From Streptomyces griseochromogenes (GTDB taxonomy: Bacteria; Actinomycetota; Actinomycetes; Streptomycetales; Streptomycetaceae), in the NCBI RefSeq assembly GCF_001542625.1, contig NZ_CP016279.1, forward strand, positions 2,232,001-2,296,000: a stretch of 64,000 bases of DNA. Direction: 5' to 3'. The translations under genes were made by a program, and so were the position numbers. Positions 56,001-64,000 of the stretch are shown piece after piece. The notes under the pieces were generated by a model. The model had not been told where the DNA came from. It was given only the letters and a program-made list of their open reading frames with translations, and made no database searches. The stretch's first letter is position 1; every line of letters begins with the position of its first letter.

Positions 56001-59000
56001 CGGGTGGAACTGCCCACGTACGCCTTCCAGCACGAGAAGTACTGGCCCAAGGCGGCCGCATCGGCCACCGGCGGGGACGCGGTGTCGCTCGGCCTGGGCG
56101 CGGTGGGTCATCCGCTGCTGGGTGCGGCGGTTGAACTGGCCGGGGGCGCCGGGCTGGTGTGCACCGGACGGCTGTCCGTGCGTACGCAGCCATGGCTGGC
56201 CGATCACGCTGTCGGCGGCGCGATCCTGCTACCGGGCACCGGGTTCGTCGAGCTGATCGTTCGAGCCGGCGACCAGGTCGGGTGCGCTGTGGTGGAGGAA
56301 CTGACACTGCAGGCGCCGCTGGTGGTGCCCGCCGACGGCGGCGGGATGCAGGTCCAGGTCGTGGTGGCCGACGCCGACGCCGATGGACGGCGCGGTGTGG
56401 AGGTGTTCTCCCGCCCCGACCAGCCCGGCACCCAGCAGCCGTGGGTCCAGCACGCCAGCGCGCTGATCGCTCCCGCCACAACAGTCGGACAGGCCGACGA
56501 AGACTTCACGGTGTGGCCGCCGCGGGATGCGACCGCGGTGGACATCAGCGGCATGTACGAAGCCCTCGCCGCCGGCTCCTACGGTTACGGCCCGGCGTTC
56601 CAGGGCCTGCGGGCGGTCTGGCGTCGTGGCGAGGACGTCTTCGCCGAGGTGGCACTGCCGGAGGACGTGGCACAGGACGCCGGCGCCTTCGGACTGCACC
56701 CGGCGCTGCTGGACGCGGTGCTGCACGCCAGCGCGCTGACTGGCGAAACCGAGCCGGGCGAACAGGGCCAAGTGCGACTGCCGTTCGCATGGACAGGTGT
56801 GGAACTGCACGCGAGTGGAGCGTCGGTTCTGCGGGCTCGGCTGCGTCGTGACGCGCAGGGCAGTCTGACGCTGACGGCGGCGGACACCACTGGAGCACCG
56901 GTGGTCTCGGTGGCGTCACTGATCACCCGTCCCGTCTCCTCGGACCAGCTGCGGACGGGCGATACCGGCGTGGCCGACGCGCTGTTCAGCGTGGACTGGG
57001 CTCCGGTTGCCGAGATCGCGGTCCCCGCTGGGGACTGGGCGCTGATCGGAGCGGACCGTTTCGCGTTGGTGGATGTGCTGGGATCGGCCGGGGTGCCGGT
57101 CCGGGCCTTTGCCGATCTGGCCGAGGTTGCCGCCGCCACCGAGGCGGGGGAGGTCGCCCCGCAGGTGGTGCTCGTTTGCGCGGACACGGAGAGCAGCGGT
57201 GATGCGGCGCAGGCGGCTCGGCGGGCTGCCGGATCGATGCTGGGCCTGGTGCAGGAGTGGATGGAGGAACAGCGCCTGGAGTCGGCGCAGTTGGTGGTCG
57301 TCACGCGAGGTGCGGTGTCCGCCGTGCCCGGTGAGGGCGTGACGGACCTGGCGGCGGCCGCCGTATGGGGTCTGCTGCGGTCGGCCCAGTCGGAGAACCC
57401 GGGGCGTCTGGTCCTTGCCGACCTGCCCGTCACCGGCGACCACGCGACCGTACTGCCGACCGTGCTCGGCAACGGTGAGCCGGAACTGGTCATCCGCGGC
57501 CAGAACGTCTTCGGTCGGCGACTGATCCGTCCGTCGGGTGACCTGATGGCGCCTGAGGGTCTGTGGCGGCTGGAAGGTGACGAGGGCGGGTCCCTGGAGG
57601 GGCTGGTGCTGGCTGAGGTGCCGCAGGTGGGGGAGCGGCTGTCGGCCGGGCAGGTGCGGGTGGCGGTGCGGGCGGCCGGGCTGAACTTCCGGGACGTGCT
57701 GATCGGGCTGAACATGTATCCCGGTGGCGGTCTGATGGGCAGTGAGATCGCCGGTGTGGTGACCGAGACAGGTCCTGGAGTGTCCCATCTGGCGGTGGGA
57801 GACCGGGTGATGGGGATCGCCTCCGGCGGGTTCGGTCCGATGGTGGTCACCGACGCACAACAGATCGTGCCGATCCCGGCCGGATGGTCGTTCACAGCCG
57901 CGGCGTCGGTTCCGATCGCCTTCGTCACGGCGTGGTATGCGCTGGTGGAGTTGGCTGGTGCGCGTGCTGGGCAGCGGCTGTTGGTGCATGCGGGTGCTGG
58001 TGGTGTGGGTATGGCCGCGGTGCAGATCGCGCGGCATCTGGGTCTGGAGGTGTTCGCGACGGCGAGTCCGGCCAAGTGGCCGGTGCTGGCCGAGGCGGGT
58101 CTGGACGCGTCGCACATCGCTTCTTCCCGTAGCGCTGGTTTCGAGGCGGAGTTCCTGGCTGCCACGGGTGGGGCGGGGATGGACATCGTGTTGAACTCCC
58201 TGGCTGGGGAGTTGACTGATGCCTCGCTGCGGCTGTTGGCGCGTGGTGGTGCGTTCATCGAGATGGGCCGTACGGATCTGCGGGATCCGGAGGTGCTGGG
58301 CGGTGACTTCCCGGGTGTGATGTACCGGCCGTTCGATCTGGGTGAGGCCGGGTCGCAGCGGATGGGGGAGATGCTCGGCCGGGTGGTGGAGCTGATGGCG
58401 GCTGGTGAGTTGTCGTTGCTGCCGGTGCGGGTGTGGGATGTGCGGCGGGCGCGGGAGGCGTTCCGGTTCATGTCGCAGGCCCGGCATACGGGCAAGCTGG
58501 TTCTGGCGATTCCTGCTGGTGTGGTTGTGTCTGGTGGGGGTGGTCGGTCGGCGTTGGTGACGGGTGGTACGGGCACGCTGGGTGGGCTGGTGGCCAGGCA
58601 TCTGGCGGCGACCGGCCGCGCGGACGCTGTGGTGCTGACGAGTCGTTCGGGTCCGGCTGCTGTGGGTGTGGCGGCTCTGGTGGCTGAGCTGGCCTCGTCG
58701 GGAACGCGGGTCGAGGTGGTGGCCTGCGACGCCGCCGAGCGCGACGCGCTGGCCACCGTCGTCGAGGCCGTCCCGGCCGACTACCCGCTGAGCACGGTGG
58801 TCCATACGGCGGGTGTTCTGGACGACGGTGTCATCGCGTCGCTGACGCCGGAGCGGGTCGCGGGGGTGATGCGGCCCAAGGCCGACGGCGCCTGGAATCT
58901 GCACGAGCTCACCAAGGACCTGGACCTGGAGCACTTCGTGCTCTTCTCCTCGGCGGCCTCGGTGTTCGGTGCGCCGGGTCAGGGCAACTACGTGGCGGCG

Positions 59001-59858
59001 AACGCGTTCCTGGACGCGCTGGCGGCCGAGCGCCGTGCGGCCGGGCTGGCCGGAACGTCGCTGGCCTGGGGCCTGTGGGCCGAGGCCAGCGCGCTGACCG
59101 GGCAGCTCACGGACGCCGAACGGGCCCGGATCAACCGCGGTGGCGTCGCCGCGCTGAACGCGGAGGACGGCCTGGCCCTGCTGGACCTGGCTCTGGCCCG
59201 TGACGAGGCCATGCTGGTGCCGGCCCGCCTGGATCTGGCCGGGCTGCGCGCCCAGGCCGCCCGTAGCACCGAGATCCCGCCGCTGTGGCGGGCTCTGGTC
59301 AGCGGTGGTCCGGGCCGGCGGACCGCGGCCTCCGGCACGGCCGTCGGGGCGGACTCGCTGCACCAGCAGCTGGCCGGCCTGTCCGGTCCGGACCGCGACC
59401 GGATGCTGACCGACCTGGTCCGCACCCATGTCGCCGCCGTACTCGGACACACCTCTGCCGACGCGATCGAAGCCACCCGGGCCTTCACCGACCTGGGCTT
59501 CGACTCACTCACCGCGGTCGAACTCCGCAACCGGCTCAACACGGCCACCGGACTGCGTTTGCCCGCCACGCTCGTATTCGACTACCCCAACCCGGCGGAG
59601 CTGGCCGAATTCCTGGGAGAAAAGCTCCTGCCGGAAATCGGGGACGAGGCGGACCCGGCAGAGGCGAAACTCCGGAACGCTCTCGCGTCCGTTCCGATTT
59701 CCAGGTTCCGCGAGGCCGGGCTGATGGAGGCATTGATGCAGCTCGCCGGTATCCAGGACGACGCCTTGGCGAAGGGCGGAAACGGAGAGGTCGAAGACAT
59801 CGACACGTTGGATGCCGAAAGCCTGATTCGCCTGGCCCTGGATAGCGAGACGGACTGA
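53067..59858 (+). CDS. PKS-E: ACP of W11 plus module W12 (KS-AT-DH-ER-KR-ACP); probably the 3' part of PKS-D
   Basis: 2263 residues from an ATG that overlaps the end of PKS-D by 31 nt. There is no clear Shine-Dalgarno before it and no docking helix; the frame opens in the middle of an ACP (Ser near residue 43), so this ATG is probably not a real start. It then carries one fully reducing module: KS Cys near 274, AT YASH near 833, DH His and Asp near 1047 and 1216, ER NADPH loop near 1642, KR LDD near 1918, ACP Ser near 2147. The C-terminal about 75 residues include a helix ([12 protein letters not shown]) and end in [16 protein letters not shown], a docking tail of a different style from those of PKS-A, B and C, consistent with PKS-F having a different N-terminal helix. 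Confidence 0.9.
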   Translation: MSRAEQGRALTELVRAKAASVLGHPSAESVEAARAFSELGFDSLTAVELRNQLSTATDLRLPATLLFDYPNPVALSEYLQTELLGALPEDTALPAVAPVQAVADEPIAIVGMSCRYPGGIASPDGLWELLTSGGDAISGFPDDRGWDLEGLSDSGAGQGRTSYVQAGGFVQDMTGFDAGFFGISPREALAMDPQQRLLLEVSWEALERAGIAPESLRGSQTGVFAGGYASGYGIGADIEGEAHLMTGTVTSVLSGRVSYALGLEGPAVTIDTACSSSLVALHLAAQAIRSGECTMALAGGVTVMVTPEGFLGFSQQSGLAMDGRCKAFSAEADGMGMSEGVGMLVLERLSDAQRLGHPVLAVVRGTAVNQDGASNGLTAPNGPSQQRVIRAALANARLSAADVDVVEAHGTGTSLGDPIEAQALLATYGQERSEERPLWLGSVKSNIGHTQAAAGVAGVIKMVLALQNQQLPRTLHAQEPSPHVDWSAGEVRLLSESVAWPVNGRVRRAGVSSFGLSGTNAHVIVEEAPEPAETGVSVDSGAPAAPVVVETAGVGAWAVSARSAEGLAGQAGRLREWVAARPELESADVAWSLAATRSVFDHRAVVVGTGRDELVTGLGNLTEGVPAASVVSGVARPGARVVFVFPGQGSQWLGMGRELAESSPVFAARLAECERALAPYVDWSLSDVLAGAPGAPELESADVVQPALWAVMVSLAAVWEAAGVTPDALVGHSQGEIAAATVAGMLSLEDGARVVALRSQSLRVLSGAGGMMSVTEPAARVEERLGRWDGRLSLAAVNGSAAVVVSGEVAALEELSQELEAEGVRARMVAVDYASHCAQVERLEQEIRSVLAGVAPRAGRVPMVSAMTGEVLSGTELDAGYWYGSLRAPVHFDRAVRILAGMGHQVFIEVSPHPVLLAAMTETLEETALDASPGTMAAVVSGTLRRDDGGTTRLITSLAEAFVHGAPVDWTALLPARQRVELPTYAFQHEKYWPKAAASATGGDAVSLGLGAVGHPLLGAAVELAGGAGLVCTGRLSVRTQPWLADHAVGGAILLPGTGFVELIVRAGDQVGCAVVEELTLQAPLVVPADGGGMQVQVVVADADADGRRGVEVFSRPDQPGTQQPWVQHASALIAPATTVGQADEDFTVWPPRDATAVDISGMYEALAAGSYGYGPAFQGLRAVWRRGEDVFAEVALPEDVAQDAGAFGLHPALLDAVLHASALTGETEPGEQGQVRLPFAWTGVELHASGASVLRARLRRDAQGSLTLTAADTTGAPVVSVASLITRPVSSDQLRTGDTGVADALFSVDWAPVAEIAVPAGDWALIGADRFALVDVLGSAGVPVRAFADLAEVAAATEAGEVAPQVVLVCADTESSGDAAQAARRAAGSMLGLVQEWMEEQRLESAQLVVVTRGAVSAVPGEGVTDLAAAAVWGLLRSAQSENPGRLVLADLPVTGDHATVLPTVLGNGEPELVIRGQNVFGRRLIRPSGDLMAPEGLWRLEGDEGGSLEGLVLAEVPQVGERLSAGQVRVAVRAAGLNFRDVLIGLNMYPGGGLMGSEIAGVVTETGPGVSHLAVGDRVMGIASGGFGPMVVTDAQQIVPIPAGWSFTAAASVPIAFVTAWYALVELAGARAGQRLLVHAGAGGVGMAAVQIARHLGLEVFATASPAKWPVLAEAGLDASHIASSRSAGFEAEFLAATGGAGMDIVLNSLAGELTDASLRLLARGGAFIEMGRTDLRDPEVLGGDFPGVMYRPFDLGEAGSQRMGEMLGRVVELMAAGELSLLPVRVWDVRRAREAFRFMSQARHTGKLVLAIPAGVVVSGGGGRSALVTGGTGTLGGLVARHLAATGRADAVVLTSRSGPAAVGVAALVAELASSGTRVEVVACDAAERDALATVVEAVPADYPLSTVVHTAGVLDDGVIASLTPERVAGVMRPKADGAWNLHELTKDLDLEHFVLFSSAASVFGAPGQGNYVAANAFLDALAAERRAAGLAGTSLAWGLWAEASALTGQLTDAERARINRGGVAALNAEDGLALLDLALARDEAMLVPARLDLAGLRAQAARSTEIPPLWRALVSGGPGRRTAASGTAVGADSLHQQLAGLSGPDRDRMLTDLVRTHVAAVLGHTSADAIEATRAFTDLGFDSLTAVELRNRLNTATGLRLPATLVFDYPNPAELAEFLGEKLLPEIGDEADPAEAKLRNALASVPISRFREAGLMEALMQLAGIQDDALAKGGNGEVEDIDTLDAESLIRLALDSETD
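53379..59620 (+). other. Module W12: KS-AT(methylmalonyl)-DH-ER-KR(B-type)-ACP
   Basis: KS Cys is at 53886-53888. AT Ser 55263-55265 and YASH at 55563-55574 (followed by Cys) indicate methylmalonyl. DH is about 56080-56940, with His 56205-56207 in [10 protein letters not shown], Asp 56712-56714 and a full [12 protein letters not shown] is about 57555-58510, an MDR-type domain with NFRDVL and an NADPH loop AGAGGVG at 57990-58010, inserted between the KR halves in the normal place. KR catalytic half is about 58545-59170, with LDD at 58818-58826. ACP Ser is 59505-59507. It is the only complete fully reducing module in the window. Inferred: a methyl-branched saturated unit. Confidence 0.93.
56801..57363 (+). 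repeat. DH/KR-linker block of W12, shared with W13 (63438-64000)
   Basis: 563 bp with the same offset (6637) throughout and roughly eight mismatches by eye. The W13 copy runs to the window edge, so its true end is unknown. Confidence 0.85.
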
Positions 59859-59889
59859 AGTTGATGATGCTCTACGCGTGGAGGCAGCG
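59859..59889 (+). promoter_or_regulatory. Short intergenic gap and ribosome binding site before PKS-F
   Basis: 31 nt between the PKS-E stop and the PKS-F ATG, with GGAGG at 59880-59884 five bases upstream. The spacing suggests a polycistronic message. Confidence 0.7.
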
Positions 59890-62800
59890 ATGACTCAACC
59901 GGCTGACAAGCTTCTCGAAGCGCTGCGCGCCTCCCTGAAGGAAACCGAGCGGCTACGGCAGCGGAACCGGCAGCTCGCATCGGCATCATCGGCACCGTTG
60001 GCGATCGTCGGAATGAGCTGCCGGTACCCGGGCGGAGTGTCGAGCCCGGAGGAACTGTGGGAACTGCTGGCCACGGGCGGGGACGCGATCTCGGGATTCC
60101 CGGCCGACCGCGGCTGGGACGCCGAGGACCTCTATGACCCGGACCCGGACCACCAGGGCACGTCGTATGTGCTCGACGGCGGATTCCTGCAGGGCGCGCC
60201 GGACTTCGACGCCGACTTCTTCGGGATCAGCCCGCGTGAGGCCCTCGCCATGGATCCGCAGCAGCGGCTGCTGCTGGAGGTGTCGTGGGAGGCGCTGGAG
60301 CGGGCCGGAATCGACCCGGCATCGCTGCGGGGTTCGCAGACCGGTGTGTTCGTCGGTGTCGCTCCCTCCGACTACATCGCGCACCCGTATCTGCAGAACA
60401 TGGAAGGCCTCGAATGGCATCTCATGACCGGTGCCACGGGCAGCGTGATGTCGGGCCGTATTTCCTACCTGTTGGGGCTGCAGGGGCCCGCGGTGTCGAT
60501 CGACACGGCGTGTTCGTCGTCGTTGGTCGCGCTGCACCTGGCCTGTCAGGCGGTGCGGTCGGGAGAGTGCTCGCTCGCGGTGGCGGGCGGGGTCACGGTC
60601 ATGTCCTCCCCGGCCGGCTTCGTCGGATTCTCCCGACAGCGCGGCCTGGCGGAGGACGGCCGGTGCAAGGCGTTCTCGGCCGCTGCTGACGGCATGGGCA
60701 TGTCCGAGGGCGTGGGCATGGTGGTGGTGGAGCGGCTGGCGGACGCCCAGCGGCTCGGACACCAGGTGCTGGCGGTGGTCCGTGGCTCCGCGGTGAACCA
60801 GGACGGTGCGTCCAACGGTCTCACCGCGCCGAACGGTCCCTCGCAGCAGCGAGTGATCCGCGCGGCCCTCGCCAACGCCCGCTTGTCGGCCAGAGACGTG
60901 GACGTGGTCGAGGCCCACGGCACGGGCACCACCCTCGGCGACCCCATCGAGGCCCAGGCGCTGCTCGCCACCTACGGCCAGGACCGGCCGGAAGAACGGC
61001 CGCTGTGGCTCGGCTCGGTGAAGTCCAACATCGGACACACCCAGCAGGCGGCCGGTGTCGCCGGTGTGATCAAGATGGTGCTGTCGCTGCAGAACCAGCA
61101 GTTGCCGCAGACCCTGCACGTGGACGAGCCGTCGCCCCATGTGGACTGGTCGGCGGGCGAGGTGCGGCTGCTGACCGAACCCGTCCTGTGGCCCTCCGGA
61201 GAGCGTGCGCGTCGCGCCGGTGTGTCCTCGTTCGGCCTGAGCGGCACCAATGTTCACCTCATCCTGGAGGAAGCCCCGACCGAGGACGGCGAGACGGCGG
61301 AGGCCCTGGACGAACCCGCCGGTGAGCGGTCGGCCGCACCCGCGGTTGTCGAGACCGACGGGATCGGTGCGTGGGTGGTGTCGGGCCGTACGGCGGGCGG
61401 GCTGGCCGCACAGGCGGAGCGGCTGCGGGACTGGGTTGCCGGCCGCCCCGGACTGGACCCGGCCGATGTGGGGTGGTCGCTGGCGGCGACGAGGTCGGTG
61501 TTCGATCACCGGGCCGTGGTGGTCGGCACCGGCGGCGATGAGCTGGTGGCGGGGCTGGAGAGTCTGGCTGGTGGAGTACCTGCGGGTTCGGTCGTCTCGG
61601 GCGTGGTGCGGTCGGGTGCCCGGGTGGTGTTCGTCTTCCCGGGTCAGGGGTCTCAGTGGCTGGGGATGGGTCGTGAACTGGCTGAGTCCAGTCCGGTGTT
61701 CGCGGCTCGTCTGGCCGAGTGTGAGCGGGCGTTGGCCCCGTATGTGGACTGGTCGCTGAGCGATGTTCTTGCTGGGGCGGGCGGTGCTCCGGAGCTGGAG
61801 TCGGCGGATGTGGTGCAGCCGGCGCTGTGGGCGGTGATGGTCTCTCTGGCTGCGGTGTGGGAAGCCGCCGGTGTGACGCCGGACGCGGTTGCCGGTCATT
61901 CGCAGGGTGAGATCGCGGCGGCGACGGTGGCCGGGATGCTGAGCCTGGAGGACGGCGCGCGGGTGGTCGCGCTGCGCTCGCAGTCGTTGCGGGTGTTGTC
62001 TGGTGCCGGCGGCATGATGTCGGTGACCGAGCCGGCTGCCCGGGTCGAGGAACGCCTCGGCCGCTGGGAGGGCCGTCTGTCGCTGGCGGCGGTCAACGGC
62101 CCGGCCGCGGTGGTCGTCTCCGGCGAGCCGATGGCGCTGGAAGAGTTGAAGCGGGAGCTGGAGGCCGAGGGCGTGCGCGCCCGGATGGTCGCGGTGGACT
62201 ACGCCTCGCACTGTGCGCAGGTGGAGCAGCTGGAGAAGGAGATCCTGTCGGTTCTGGCCGGGGTGGCTCCGCGTGCGGGCCGGGTGCCGATGGTCTCGGC
62301 GATGACGGGCGAGACCCTGACCGGCACCGAGCTGGATGCCGCCTACTGGTACGGCAGCCTGCGCGCACCGGTGTACTTCGACCGGGCGGTCCACATCCTG
62401 GCCGATATGGGCCACCAGCTGTTCATCGAGGTCTCCCCGCACCCGGTGCTGATGGGGGCGGTGACCGACACCCTTGAGGTGGTCGCGCACGAGGCGGGCC
62501 CGGGCACGTTGGCCGGTGTGGTGTGCGGGACGCTGCGCCGGGACGACGGCGGAGCGGCACGTCTGATCACCTCGCTCGCCGAGGCGTTCGTGCATGGTGC
62601 GTCGGTCGACTGGGCTGCGCTTCTGTCTGCCGGACAGCGGGTGGAGCTGCCCACGTACGCCTTCCAGCACGAGCGGTTCTGGCCCAAGGCGGTGGGACCG
62701 GTCCTCGGCGGGGACGCGGTGTCGCTCGGCCTGGGTGCGGTGGGTCATCCGCTGCTGGGTGCGGCGGTGGAACTGGCCGGGGGAGCCGGGCTGGTGTGCA

Positions 62801-64000
62801 CCGGACGGCTGTCCGTGCGTACGCACCCGTGGCTGGCCGATCACGCTGTCGGCGGCGTGATCCTGCTGCCGGGCACCGGGTTCGTGGAACTGGTTGTCCG
62901 AGCGGGTGACCAGGTCGGGTGCGGTCTGCTGGAGGAGCTGACGCTGCAGGCGCCGTTGGTGGTGCCCGCCGACGGCGGCGGGGTGCAGGTTCAGGTCGTG
63001 GTGGCGGCGGCTGATGCCGATGGACGGCGCGAGGTCGAGGTCTTCTCCCGTCCCGACGAGCCCGGCACCGAACAGCCGTGGGTCCAGCACGCCAGCGCGC
63101 TGATCGCTCCCGCCGTGCCGGTGACGGGAGTGGAAGAGGACTTCGCGGTGTGGCCGCCGCGGGATGCGACCGCGGTGGACATCAGCGGCATGTACGAGGC
63201 CCTGGCCGCGGCTTCTTACGGTTACGGCCCGGCGTTCCAGGGTCTGCGGGCGGTCTGGCGTCGTGGCGAGGACGTCTTCGCCGAGGTGGCACTGCCGGAG
63301 GACGTGGCACAGGACGCGGGCGCCTTCGGACTGCACCCGGCCTTGCTGGACGCGGTCTTGCAGGCGAGCGCGCTGGCTGGTGAGAGCGGCGAGACCGCGC
63401 AGGGTGAGGTGCGACTGCCGTTCGCGTGGGCGGGTGTGGAACTGCACGCGAGTGGAGCGTCGGTTCTGCGGGCTCGGCTGCGTCGTGACGCGCAGGGCAG
63501 TCTGACGCTGACGGCGGCAGACACCACCGGCGCACCGGTGGTCTCGGTGGCGTCACTCATCACCCGTCCCGTCTCCTCGGATCAGCTGCGGACGGGCGAT
63601 ACCGGCGTGGCCGACGCGCTGTTCAGCGTGGACTGGGCTCCGGTTGCCGAGATCGCGGTCCCCGCTGGGGACTGGGCGCTGATCGGAGCGGACCGTTTCG
63701 CGTTGGTGGATGTGCTGGGATCGGCCGGGGTGCCGGTCCGGGCCTTTGCCGATCTGGCCGAGGTCGCTGCCGCCACCGAGGCGGGGGAGGTCGCCCCGCA
63801 GGTGGTGCTCGTTTGCGCGGACACGGAGAGCAGCGGTGATGCGGCGCAGGCGGCTCGGCGGGCTGCCGGATCGATGCTGGGCCTGGTGCAGGAGTGGATG
63901 GAGGAACAGCGTCTGGAGTCGGCGCAGTTGGTGGTCGTCACGCGAGGTGCGGTGTCCGCCGTGCCCGGTGAGGGCGTGACGGACCTGGCGGCGGCCGCCG
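59890..64000 (+). CDS. PKS-F: modular type I polyketide synthase subunit, 3' truncated (start of module W13)
   Basis: ATG start with GGAGG five bases upstream; an in-frame GTG at 59878 is possible but would overlap that Shine-Dalgarno. 1370 residues are visible before the edge. The N-terminus is a polar coiled-coil docking helix ([19 protein letters not shown]) of a family distinct from the DYLK-type helices of PKS-B, C and D, and should pair with the [11 protein letters not shown] tail of PKS-E. Domains: KS (from about residue 36, Cys near 208), AT (Ser near 671, YASH near 771), DH (His near 985, Asp near 1154), then the start of the KR structural half or ER-containing region. The gene continues beyond the window, so its module count and whether it ends in a thioesterase are unknown. 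Confidence 0.95.
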   Translation, partial: MTQPADKLLEALRASLKETERLRQRNRQLASASSAPLAIVGMSCRYPGGVSSPEELWELLATGGDAISGFPADRGWDAEDLYDPDPDHQGTSYVLDGGFLQGAPDFDADFFGISPREALAMDPQQRLLLEVSWEALERAGIDPASLRGSQTGVFVGVAPSDYIAHPYLQNMEGLEWHLMTGATGSVMSGRISYLLGLQGPAVSIDTACSSSLVALHLACQAVRSGECSLAVAGGVTVMSSPAGFVGFSRQRGLAEDGRCKAFSAAADGMGMSEGVGMVVVERLADAQRLGHQVLAVVRGSAVNQDGASNGLTAPNGPSQQRVIRAALANARLSARDVDVVEAHGTGTTLGDPIEAQALLATYGQDRPEERPLWLGSVKSNIGHTQQAAGVAGVIKMVLSLQNQQLPQTLHVDEPSPHVDWSAGEVRLLTEPVLWPSGERARRAGVSSFGLSGTNVHLILEEAPTEDGETAEALDEPAGERSAAPAVVETDGIGAWVVSGRTAGGLAAQAERLRDWVAGRPGLDPADVGWSLAATRSVFDHRAVVVGTGGDELVAGLESLAGGVPAGSVVSGVVRSGARVVFVFPGQGSQWLGMGRELAESSPVFAARLAECERALAPYVDWSLSDVLAGAGGAPELESADVVQPALWAVMVSLAAVWEAAGVTPDAVAGHSQGEIAAATVAGMLSLEDGARVVALRSQSLRVLSGAGGMMSVTEPAARVEERLGRWEGRLSLAAVNGPAAVVVSGEPMALEELKRELEAEGVRARMVAVDYASHCAQVEQLEKEILSVLAGVAPRAGRVPMVSAMTGETLTGTELDAAYWYGSLRAPVYFDRAVHILADMGHQLFIEVSPHPVLMGAVTDTLEVVAHEAGPGTLAGVVCGTLRRDDGGAARLITSLAEAFVHGASVDWAALLSAGQRVELPTYAFQHERFWPKAVGPVLGGDAVSLGLGAVGHPLLGAAVELAGGAGLVCTGRLSVRTHPWLADHAVGGVILLPGTGFVELVVRAGDQVGCGLLEELTLQAPLVVPADGGGVQVQVVVAAADADGRREVEVFSRPDEPGTEQPWVQHASALIAPAVPVTGVEEDFAVWPPRDATAVDISGMYEALAAASYGYGPAFQGLRAVWRRGEDVFAEVALPEDVAQDAGAFGLHPALLDAVLQASALAGESGETAQGEVRLPFAWAGVELHASGASVLRARLRRDAQGSLTLTAADTTGAPVVSVASLITRPVSSDQLRTGDTGVADALFSVDWAPVAEIAVPAGDWALIGADRFALVDVLGSAGVPVRAFADLAEVAAATEAGEVAPQVVLVCADTESSGDAAQAARRAAGSMLGLVQEWMEEQRLESAQLVVVTRGAVSAVPGEGVTDLAAAA
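59995..64000 (+). other. Module W13 (partial): KS-AT(methylmalonyl)-DH-...
   Basis: KS Cys is at 60511-60513 (SIDTACSSS). The KS differs from the others around DYIAHPYLQ and LLGLQGP, so it is the most divergent KS in the window. AT Ser 61900-61902 in GHSQGE and YASH at 62200-62211 indicate methylmalonyl. DH is about 62722-63600, with His 62842-62844 in [20 protein letters not shown] and Asp 63349-63351 in LLDAVLQ. The last 563 bp match W12 closely up to the point just before the W12 ER begins, so whether W13 has an ER cannot be decided here. Confidence 0.9.

Noticed and set aside
1..64000. tRNA, rRNA, CRISPR array, insertion sequence or attachment site
   Set aside because: Virtually every base is within PKS coding sequence; the repeats present are domain-sized paralogous blocks, not short regularly spaced repeats or terminal inverted repeats.

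Overview
The window is one uninterrupted stretch of giant modular type I polyketide synthase (PKS) genes, all on the + strand. Very high GC with G/C-biased third codon positions, GTG starts, purine-rich ribosome binding sites and actinobacterial cis-AT modular architecture point to Streptomyces or a close relative. The species and the product cannot be named from the sequence. Both edges cut through genes, so the loading module, terminal thioesterase, tailoring, precursor, export and regulatory genes lie outside.

Layout: six reading frames, called PKS-A to PKS-F here. PKS-A (1-8811, 5' truncated) holds window modules W1-W2. PKS-B (8880-23219) holds W3-W5. PKS-C (23319-38426) holds W6-W8. PKS-D (38470-53097) holds W9-W11 but stops inside the W11 acyl carrier protein. 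PKS-E (53067-59858) begins in the rest of that ACP and continues with W12. PKS-F (59890 to the edge) holds the start of W13. PKS-D and PKS-E look like one gene of about 21.4 kb broken by a single-base frameshift near 53066. Gaps between the other genes are 31-106 nt, with a Shine-Dalgarno sequence before each start and no visible promoter or terminator, so the set reads as one operon.

How it works: the gene order fits a collinear assembly line, with helical docking domains at subunit ends passing the chain A to B to C to D/E to F. Domain content by module: W1 and W2, unusual AT (FVAH motif) and A-type KR; W3-W6, malonyl AT and B-type KR; W7, methylmalonyl AT, DH and KR; W8, methylmalonyl AT and KR; W9, malonyl AT and KR; W10, methylmalonyl AT, DH and KR; W11, FVAH AT and B-type KR; W12, methylmalonyl AT, DH, ER and KR; W13, methylmalonyl AT and DH, cut by the window. 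The inferred chain segment carries six consecutive hydroxyl-bearing units, four of them acetate-derived 1,3-carbinols, then alternating methyl-branched alkene and carbinol units. That suggests a polyol macrolide or a long linear polyol.

The points most worth checking are the D/E frameshift, three 1045-bp copies of an AT cassette with a non-canonical specificity motif, and extensive near-identical repeats between modules. The repeats record recent gene conversion or duplication and are also a risk for mis-assembly.
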